64,000 bases of DNA, taken from positions 62,204 to 126,203 of the forward strand of contig DDYF01000039.1 in NCBI GenBank assembly GCA_002347645.1. Reading direction: 5' to 3'. Position 1 is the stretch's first letter; every line of letters begins with the position of its first letter. The notes beneath the pieces are model-generated. The model was not told where the DNA came from, made no database searches, and saw only the letters and a list, made by a program, of their open reading frames with translations. The position numbers and the translations under genes were made by a program. Positions 58,655 through 64,000 of this stretch are shown in pieces. The stretch comes from Thermoleophilia bacterium UBA2241. GTDB lineage: Bacteria; Actinomycetota; Thermoleophilia; UBA2241.

Positions 58655-59743
58655 TCAGAGCGGCTCGTCCAGCGTGCAGCGCAGCATCGCCACGCCGAAG
58701 CAGTCATGGCAGCCGTCGCACCTCGTACAGGTCGCCTCGGCCTGCCCCGCGGCGAGCTTGGTGACGAGGTCGCGCTCCCTGATGAGAGGTCGGCTGAGGC
58801 TGACGAGGTCGGCGAGCCCGCTCTGCACGACGGCCTGCATGGCGGCCAGATTCGAGAAGCCGTCGACGAGCGCCAGCGGAGTGCCGCCAGTGGCCTGACG
58901 GATCCGCGCGCAGTGCCCGGCGAAGCTCACTTCCGCGAGAGCCGGGTCGTTCGCGCGGGCGCGCTGGCGGCAGCGCGCTTGCTCGCCGAAGCCGCCGCCG
59001 CTGACCTCGATGAAGTCGGCGCCGAAGCGCGCCAGCTCGCCGGCGACCTCGGCGGCCTCCTCGACCGTGAAGCCGTCCTCGCTGAAGTCGTCGCAGTTCA
59101 GCTTGACACCGACGGGCACGTCGTCGCCCAGGTAGGAGCGGATCTCGAGGTAGACCTCGCGTAGGAGCCGCGCACGGTTCGTGAGGCTGCCGCCCCACTC
59201 GTCCGTGCGCCGGTTGGCAAGCCGGCTGAGGAACTGGCTCATGAGGTAGCCGTGCGCGGCGTGGATCTGGACGCCGTCGAAGCCGGCGTCCAGGCAGCGC
59301 CGCGCCGCCTCGCCGAATGCGCCGACCGCCTCGCGGATCTCGCCGGCGTCCATGGCGCGAGCGCGCCATTCCTGCGTCTCGACGGCGCTCGGCCCCATGC
59401 GCTCGCCGGCCTCCGCCTCCCAGCCGCCGTGGTTGATCTGGGCGACGATGGCGCCGCCGCTGCCGTGAACCGCGCCAGTCACCTGCGCCAGCCCGGAGAT
59501 GTGGGCGTCGTCGCTCGCGCCCGCCATGCCCGCGTGAGCCTTGCCCTTGGGGTCGACGTAGAGATGCCCCTTGATGATGAGACCGACTTCACCCCGGGCC
59601 AGCTCTCCGTAGCGCCCGACGATCTCGGGGCCGACGATCCCGTGACCGTCGGCCCAAGCGCTCGTCGTGGCGCTGCGCACGAAGCGGTTGCGGAGCTTCA
59701 GGAGGCCGAGCGTATACGGGGCGAAGAGGTCGATGGCCGCCAT
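58655..59743 (-). CDS. Old yellow enzyme family NADH:flavin oxidoreductase
   Basis: A TIM-barrel FMN enzyme of 362 residues. FAPYTLGLLKLRNRFVRSATT and GFDGVQIHAAHGYLMSQFLSRLANRRTDEWGG are typical of OYE-like reductases, with the substrate-binding histidines in IHAAHGYL. The C-terminal CTRCDGCHDCFGVAMLRC keeps four to five cysteines that in 2,4-dienoyl-CoA reductases bind a 4Fe-4S cluster, but the second (FAD/NAD) domain is absent, so the protein is a stand-alone barrel with a residual cluster motif. It reduces activated C=C bonds in known members. ATG 59743 overlaps the PhzF stop by one base. Confidence 0.9.
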   Translation of the reverse strand: MAAIDLFAPYTLGLLKLRNRFVRSATTSAWADGHGIVGPEIVGRYGELARGEVGLIIKGHLYVDPKGKAHAGMAGASDDAHISGLAQVTGAVHGSGGAIVAQINHGGWEAEAGERMGPSAVETQEWRARAMDAGEIREAVGAFGEAARRCLDAGFDGVQIHAAHGYLMSQFLSRLANRRTDEWGGSLTNRARLLREVYLEIRSYLGDDVPVGVKLNCDDFSEDGFTVEEAAEVAGELARFGADFIEVSGGGFGEQARCRQRARANDPALAEVSFAGHCARIRQATGGTPLALVDGFSNLAAMQAVVQSGLADLVSLSRPLIRERDLVTKLAAGQAEATCTRCDGCHDCFGVAMLRCTLDEPL

Positions 59744-60645
59744 CAGACCTCGATGTGTCCTTCGGCGACCATCACGCTCTCGCCGCCGATGCGCACTTCG
59801 ACGACCTCGCCGGCCCTCTTCTCGGCGCGCGCCTCGAGGACGCTCGGCCGTCCCATCTCGACGCCCTGTGCGATGCGCCAGCTGAAGGTGCCGTCCGGGG
59901 CCTGGTCGAGGTCGGCGAGCAGGGCGGCGAGCGTGCAGTTGGCGCTGCCCGTGGCGGGGTCCTCGGGGATGCCGTCCAACGGCGAGAACATGCGCGCGCG
60001 GATGTCGAAGTCATCGCCGGACCTCACGTACACGAGCAGGTCCGGCACCTCCGCCCCGTCGGCACGCAGTCGCTCGGCACCGGCCACGTCGAGGCGGACG
60101 CGCTCGAGCGCGGCCCGGTCGCGGAGCTCGGCGATGATGAACGGCAGGCCGACGGAGGCGACGAGCGGCTCGTGCGCGGTCGTCACGATCTCGTCGTCGG
60201 TCAGGCCGCCGGCGGCGGCGAGAGAGGAAACGGGGACGGCCCCGCCGCGCGACAGCGGCTGCGGGGCCGTCAGCTCGCACCTGATCCGGCCGTCGGCACC
60301 CCGCGCGATAGCGACGGGCACGGGCCCGGCGTCCTCCTCAAAGACGACCGTGCGCGGCTCGTCGAGGTCGCCGAACGCGCCGGTCGTCGCGAGCACGAAC
60401 GCCGTCCCGATGTTTGGATGCCCCGCGAACGGCACCTCGTACGGCGGCGTGAAGATGCGGACTTTGCGGTCGTGCCCCTTCTCCGGCGGCAGCACGAAGG
60501 TCGACTCCGAGTAGTTGAACTCGCGCGCGATCTGCTGCATCTGCTGCCCGCTGAGCCCTTCGGCCTCGGGCAGCACGGCGAGCTGGTTGCCGCCGAAGCG
60601 CGTGTCGGTGAAGACGTCGCAGGTGAAGTAGCGGTAGCGTGTCAC
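59743..60645 (-). CDS. PhzF-family isomerase
   Basis: A diaminopimelate-epimerase-fold protein of 300 residues, like PhzF and the widespread YddE/YHI9 proteins. Family signatures: DVFTDTRFGGNQLAVLPEA at the N-terminus, the catalytic glutamate in FNYSESTFVLPP (~E47), FTPPYEVPFAGHPNIGTAFVL, and DPATGSANCTLAALL. No phenazine genes are present, so a general isomerase role is more likely than phenazine synthesis. The GTG at 60645 has GAGGAG upstream. It begins a three-gene operon with OYE and GNAT. Confidence 0.92.
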   Translation of the reverse strand: MTRYRYFTCDVFTDTRFGGNQLAVLPEAEGLSGQQMQQIAREFNYSESTFVLPPEKGHDRKVRIFTPPYEVPFAGHPNIGTAFVLATTGAFGDLDEPRTVVFEEDAGPVPVAIARGADGRIRCELTAPQPLSRGGAVPVSSLAAAGGLTDDEIVTTAHEPLVASVGLPFIIAELRDRAALERVRLDVAGAERLRADGAEVPDLLVYVRSGDDFDIRARMFSPLDGIPEDPATGSANCTLAALLADLDQAPDGTFSWRIAQGVEMGRPSVLEARAEKRAGEVVEVRIGGESVMVAEGHIEV

Positions 60646-60721
60646 AGTCGTCTCCTCTCGGCGCTGGGGCGCGGCACCACGTCTTGTGGCGCGTCTAGCC
60701 TACCGGACCGCGCGGCCGCGG

Positions 60722-60765
60722 CCCTACGGCAGCGCGGTCCCCTCCCTACGGCAGCGCGGTCCCCT
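60722..60765. repeat. Perfect 22-bp tandem duplication at the end of the ComB-like gene
   Basis: CCCTACGGCAGCGCGGTCCC plus CT occurs at 60722-60743 and again at 60744-60765. The second copy contains the last codons and stop of the ComB-like gene. The duplication probably arose by replication slippage and leaves a spare copy of the gene's 3' end behind the stop. Confidence 0.85.
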
Positions 60766-61486
60766 TGATCACCTTGCCGTCGAAGACCGGCACGACCTTC
60801 ACCTGGTCGAAGGCGAACGAATACGGGAGCACGTCGTCCAGGCCCAGGTTCTTCAGACGATGGCGTTGAGCCGCCTTCTCGATGTAGCCCAGCACGTCGC
60901 CCTCGGCCAGGCTCCACAGATCCATCGACGCGTGGGCCGAATCGCACTCGGTCCGGAACTTGCCCGTGTCCAACAGCCGACGTGTCAGCGCTCCGGCGAA
61001 GAGCGTGTCCTCGAGGCAGAACCTGTTCTGCCATCCCGAGCAGAGGATGACCACGTTCTTCCGCTGCCTCGCAAGCCGCGCCGTCAGGGCGGAGATGTTG
61101 ACGAAGGCGCCGATCGCGACGCCGCCGGCGCCCTTCGCGAGGCGGAGCGCTCGCGTGCCGTTGGTCGTGCAGTAGACGAGCGTCTTGCCACCGATGGCGT
61201 CTCTGGTGAAACTCAACGCCGAGTTGCCGAAGTCGGCGAAGTCGAGTTGCACGCCGTCCTTCTCGGAGGCGACCAGGAACCCTTCCGACTTGAGCCGCCT
61301 TGCTTCCTCGTGTGAGGCGACGGGGATGATCTCCTCCACCCCGTTCGCGACCGCCGTGCAGATGGTGGTCGCGGCGCGCAGGACGTCGACCAGCACGACG
61401 ATGAAGTCGTCCTTCGTCAGGATGTCCTGGAACAACCCGGGCGAGAGGCACACCTCGACGCTCCTCGTCTCGTGCAACTCCGTCAT
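60746..61486 (-). CDS. ComB-like 2-phosphosulfolactate phosphatase family protein
   Basis: A 246-residue protein of the ComB family, Mg2+-dependent acid phosphatases that make sulfolactate in archaeal coenzyme M synthesis. Motifs include VVLVDVLRAATTICTAVANGVEEIIPV, LDFADFGNSALSF and YCTTNGTRALRLAKGA, with VILCSGWQNRFCLEDTLFAGAL near 150. Bacterial homologues usually lack the rest of that pathway, and none of it is here, so the real substrate is open. ATG 61486 is used; an in-frame GTG 15 bases upstream would place the GGAAGG sequence inside the gene. Its end has a perfect tandem duplication. Confidence 0.88.
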   Translation of the reverse strand: MTELHETRSVEVCLSPGLFQDILTKDDFIVVLVDVLRAATTICTAVANGVEEIIPVASHEEARRLKSEGFLVASEKDGVQLDFADFGNSALSFTRDAIGGKTLVYCTTNGTRALRLAKGAGGVAIGAFVNISALTARLARQRKNVVILCSGWQNRFCLEDTLFAGALTRRLLDTGKFRTECDSAHASMDLWSLAEGDVLGYIEKAAQRHRLKNLGLDDVLPYSFAFDQVKVVPVFDGKVIKGTALP

Positions 61487-61617
61487 CCTTCCTGTCGACA
61501 CGGCACGGCCACGAGCCGGACGGTGCGACAATAGCAGTCGCGACAGGTGTGTGACGTCGACTCCGGCAGAAGTACCCCGGCGCGGCGGCGCGGCCCGACA
61601 CGACGAGGAGCGAGCGG

Positions 61618-62148
61618 ATGACAGCCATCGACGACCCGGATCACGGCGCGGCCGGCGCCGACCCAGGCCCTTTCGTCGTGTCGCGTCCCTGCCCCGTGTG
61701 CCAAGGGCAGGGCGCCACCAACGGACAGCCCTGCCCCACGTGCCACGGAACGGGCGTGCAGCGGTTCTTCCACGGCACGAAGGCCGACCTGAAGCTGGGC
61801 GACCTGATCGAGCCCGGCCGTTCCCCCAACTTCGGTGACCTCGAGCGGACGACGAACTTCGTCTACCTGACCGGCACCCTAGATGCGGCCGTCTGGGGAG
61901 CGGAGCTGGCCGTCGGCGAGGGGTCAGGCAGGATCTACATCGTCGAGCCGACCGGCCCGATCGAGAACGACCCCAATCTGACGGACAAGAAATTCCCCGG
62001 GAATCCGACGAAGTCGTACCGCTCCCGGGCACCGCTGCTGGTCACGGGCGAGGTCACCGACTGGAAGGGGCACGCTCCGGAAGAGCTCAAGGCGATGAAG
62101 GACGGCCTCGAGCGACTCAAACAGCAGGGCATCGAGCCCATTGACTGA
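61618..62148 (+). CDS. arr: Rifampin ADP-ribosyltransferase (Arr) with N-terminal zinc finger
   Basis: Arr inactivates rifamycins by NAD-dependent ADP-ribosylation. Residues ~50-176 match the whole enzyme: FFHGTKADLKLGDLIEPG (H52), VYLTGTLDAAVWGAELAVG, and IYIVEPTGPIENDPNLTDKKFPGNPTKSYRS. Ahead of it, residues 23-46 form a DnaJ-type zinc motif (CPVCQGQG ... CPTCHGTG; C25, C28, C39, C42) that normal Arr proteins of ~140-150 residues lack. ATG 61618 follows GAGGAG by seven bases. The gene lies beside IS21-like terminal repeats and a tRNA, so horizontal arrival is plausible. The extension may alter partner or substrate binding. Confidence 0.92.
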   Translation: MTAIDDPDHGAAGADPGPFVVSRPCPVCQGQGATNGQPCPTCHGTGVQRFFHGTKADLKLGDLIEPGRSPNFGDLERTTNFVYLTGTLDAAVWGAELAVGEGSGRIYIVEPTGPIENDPNLTDKKFPGNPTKSYRSRAPLLVTGEVTDWKGHAPEELKAMKDGLERLKQQGIEPID

Positions 62149-62170
62149 CCGCGACGCTTCCCGCATGCCT

Positions 62171-62255
62171 GTCAAGCATCAGCCGAAGCCGGCGTCAAGC
62201 ATCAGCCGAAACAGTCGTCAATGATCAGGCGAGTCACTGTCAAGCAGCAGGTGAC
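62171..62255. repeat. Array of four ~17-bp repeats resembling an IS21-family terminus
   Basis: GTCAAGCATCAGCCGAA at 62171-62187 and 62194-62210, GTCAATGATCAGGCGAG at 62217-62233 and GTCAAGCAGCAGGTGAC at 62239-62255 recur at 22-23-bp spacing, with degenerate traces further on (GTCACCCGAA near 62271). Such multiple transposase-binding repeats are typical of IS21-family element ends (TGTCAA...ATCAGNCGAA). No transposase is present, so this is a relic or solo end. It lies between arr and the CAU tRNA gene. Confidence 0.6.
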
Positions 62256-62296
62256 GCTGGAGTGTCCAGTGTCACCCGAAACACGACAGGCGGTGG

Positions 62297-62370
62297 TGGG
62301 CCCAGCAGGACTCGAACCTGCGACCGGCCGATTATGAGTCGGCTGCTCTAACCAACTGAGCTATAGGCCC
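62297..62370 (-). tRNA. tRNA with CAU anticodon, probably tRNA-Ile2 (lysidine-modified)
   Basis: On the minus strand GGGCCTA pairs with TGGGCCC, anticodon stem GCCGA/TCGGC with loop CTCATAA gives CAT; T arm GCAGG-TTCGAGT-CCTGC. The GGGCC start and the GACTCATAATC loop context look like tRNA-Ile(CAU) and not elongator or initiator tRNA-Met, but methionine specificity cannot be excluded by eye. Confidence 0.85.
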
Positions 62371-62448
62371 ACACGGCGTCATCATACCGCCGCGTGGGCC
62401 CGTCGCCGAGTGAGCCCTTCCTGACGCAGGTGAGTCCAGCGGTTCAGG

Positions 62449-64000
62449 CTACCGGGCCGCGGGAGCGCCCCAGTGCGCGGGTGTGCGGAGTCCGGGGGCG
62501 CCTTCGACGCGCGGCTTGGGCGCTCCAGTGACCGCCGGCTCGTCCTCGTCCGTCACCGGCAGCGCCTCGCCCACGACCGGCTGCCGCCCCTCGACGCTCA
62601 CGTTCGGCAGCCACTCGAGCCAGCGCGGCAGGTACCAGTTCCAGTCGCCGAGCAGCTCCATGCCGGCGGGCACCACGATCGTGCGCACGATGGTCGCGTC
62701 GATGAGGATCGCGACCGCGAGGCCGAAGCCCATCTGCTGGAACATGACGAGCTCGCCCGTCGCGTTGCCGGCGAAGACGCAGACCATGATCGCCGCCGCT
62801 CCCGTGATGATGCCGGCGGTCCTGCCCACTCCGTGAGCGACGGCCTCGCGGGTGTCGCCGGTGCGGTCGTAGCGCTCCTTGATGCGGCTCAGCAGGAACA
62901 CCTGGTAGTCCATCGAGAGCCCGAAGAGCAGCGAGAAGAGGAACAGCGGCACCCAGGCCTCGATCGTGTCCACCTTGGTGAAGCCAAGCAGGTCGGCGCC
63001 GACGCCCTTCTGGAAGACCAGCACCATGAGGCCGTAAGCGGCGCCCACGCTGAGCAGGTTCATGAGGATCGCCTTGGCCGGGATCACGATGCTGCGGAAG
63101 GCGACCAGCAGCAGAATGAAGCTCAGGCCGAGCACGACGGCCAGCGCGATGGGCAGCCAGAAGTCGAAGAAGTCGAGGTAGTCGACGACGCCGGCCGTCG
63201 TGCCGGCGACGTAGACGTGCGCCGCAGCGTCGCCGAACGCGGCCGTCACGACGCCGGCGCGCAGGTGCTCGATGACGGCCTGCGTCTCGTCGCCGGCCGG
63301 GTCGCCGGCGAGGGCGACCGACACCAGGGTGAGGTCGCCGGCCTCGTTCACGGCGACCTGGGCCGGGCCGAAGCGGCCGTCGGTCTTCAGGGCGTCCTGC
63401 AGGCGGGCGACGCCGCCGGTGACGGCGGCCGAACCCGCCGGCCCGTCGACGACGATCTGCACGGGGTTCGCCTTGCCCAGCGAGAAGGCGCGGTCGAGGA
63501 TGTCCCAGCCCTGCTTGGCGTACTGGTCGTCCGGGTAGCCGGTCGCCGTCATCGCGGTGCCGCCGGTGTGCATGAGCACGACGGGCGACGCAGCCAGGAG
63601 CGGGAGCGCGACTGCGGTGGTCAGCCAGACCACCGGACGCCGCATGATGCTGTGCGAGAGACGCTCCCAGACGCCGTCACCGTCGCTGCGGCGGCTCGTC
63701 AACCGACCCACGAGAGGCACACGCAGCGCGTTCACGCGGTCGCCGAGCACGCTCGTGGCGGCGGGCAGCAGAGTGAGCGTGGCGAGCAGCGTCGTGAAGA
63801 CGACGAGCATGACGCCCACGCCCATGCTGATGGTGATGTCGACCGGGACGATCGCCATGCCGACCATCGCGAGCACGACGGTCATGCCGCTGAAGAAGAT
63901 GGCCCGGCTGGCCGTCGCCCCCGTGGCGGCGATGGCGTCGACCTTCTCGAGGCCGCGCTCGCGCTCCTCGCGGTAACGGCTGATGAAGAAGAGCGTGTAG
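62449..64000 (-). CDS. MMPL/RND-family transporter, 5' end cut off
   Basis: The C-terminal 516 residues or more of a large resistance-nodulation-division transporter of the MmpL type. The reading frame runs open to the window end: YTLFFISRYREERERGLEKV near 63999-63940 is the DY/YxLF(L/I)xSRYRE motif of the first repeat, and FSLLFGLSMDYQVFLLSRIKERYDRTG is its counterpart in the second repeat. Helices and a large extracytoplasmic domain lie between. It may export lipids or drugs. The visible end has a Pro/Ala tail. The start lies beyond 64000. Confidence 0.9.
   Translation of the reverse strand, partial: YTLFFISRYREERERGLEKVDAIAATGATASRAIFFSGMTVVLAMVGMAIVPVDITISMGVGVMLVVFTTLLATLTLLPAATSVLGDRVNALRVPLVGRLTSRRSDGDGVWERLSHSIMRRPVVWLTTAVALPLLAASPVVLMHTGGTAMTATGYPDDQYAKQGWDILDRAFSLGKANPVQIVVDGPAGSAAVTGGVARLQDALKTDGRFGPAQVAVNEAGDLTLVSVALAGDPAGDETQAVIEHLRAGVVTAAFGDAAAHVYVAGTTAGVVDYLDFFDFWLPIALAVVLGLSFILLLVAFRSIVIPAKAILMNLLSVGAAYGLMVLVFQKGVGADLLGFTKVDTIEAWVPLFLFSLLFGLSMDYQVFLLSRIKERYDRTGDTREAVAHGVGRTAGIITGAAAIMVCVFAGNATGELVMFQQMGFGLAVAILIDATIVRTIVVPAGMELLGDWNWYLPRWLEWLPNVSVEGRQPVVGEALPVTDEDEPAVTGAPKPRVEGAPGLRTPAHWGAPAAR

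Noticed and set aside
59743..60645. Phenazine biosynthesis locus
   Set aside because: A lone PhzF-family protein is common in bacteria; phzA/B, D, E and G are absent.
1..64000. CRISPR array, replication origin or prophage
   Set aside because: No regularly spaced direct repeats with unique spacers, no DnaA-box cluster, and no phage structural, integrase or lysis genes were seen; the only regular repeats are the four IS21-like units at 62171-62255.

Overview
The window is a GC-rich (roughly 70%), gene-dense bacterial chromosome segment. It carries no rRNA, CRISPR array, replication origin or intact transposon. Several traits point to a deep-branching Actinomycetota of the Thermoleophilia/Coriobacteriia/OPB41 type, probably anaerobic or facultative: a GuaB3-type IMP dehydrogenase, many GTG starts, leaderless genes with a TAnnnT box 6-9 nt before the start codon, actinobacterial-type ABC-2 and SCO4226-like proteins, a 4-hydroxybutyrate fermentation cluster, and an NRAMP-related magnesium transporter like those known from Eggerthella. 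The assignment rests on gene content only; no phylogeny was run.

Layout. 1-6386: divergent glutamate dehydrogenase (cut by the window edge) and a 4-hydroxybutyrate operon (dehydratase, small Cys-motif protein, CoA-transferase, Fe-dependent dehydrogenase), which together resemble the core of 4-aminobutyrate/succinate fermentation. 6476-12059: threonine aldolase, M29 aminopeptidase, a small membrane protein behind a CsoR-like palindrome, and membrane or secreted unknowns. 12069-16008: guaA, guaB3 and a PfkB sugar kinase. 16230-19040: an M-box Mg2+ riboswitch in front of a PRC-barrel/MgtE_N/CBS protein and an NRAMP-related transporter. 19090-31649: a long, mainly minus-strand housekeeping block (murI, queT, rph, rdgB, a CDF exporter; EamA exporter, tRNA-Arg, PCD, smpB, rnr, ctpA, an M23 peptidase, ftsX, ftsE).

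31756-42403: nitroreductase, TetR, a class III aminotransferase and a three-component flavin/Fe-S amine dehydrogenase set, an EamA transporter, an S9 peptidase and a membrane polyferredoxin. 42400-51468: ABC-2 exporter, DUF4242-like protein, aldo/keto reductase and cyclopropane synthase sharing a symmetric promoter, and a large secreted subtilase. 51896-57114: tRNA-Cys and tRNA-Gly, a ClC channel, a NIF3-RNase H fusion, and an MFS drug exporter. 57190-62370 is the accessory-looking part: a chimeric toxin-antitoxin pair, PhzF/OYE/GNAT operon, ComB-like phosphatase, a rifampin ADP-ribosyltransferase with an added zinc finger, and IS21-like terminal repeats beside a CAU tRNA. The window ends inside an MMPL/RND transporter.

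The strongest systems-level observations are the M-box/MgtE_N-CBS/NRAMP-related Mg2+ module, the Cys-motif protein embedded in the 4-hydroxybutyrate operon, the zinc-finger Arr enzyme, the NIF3-RNase H fusion, the Phd/HicB-HicA-like hybrid, and a set of compact divergent leaderless promoters.
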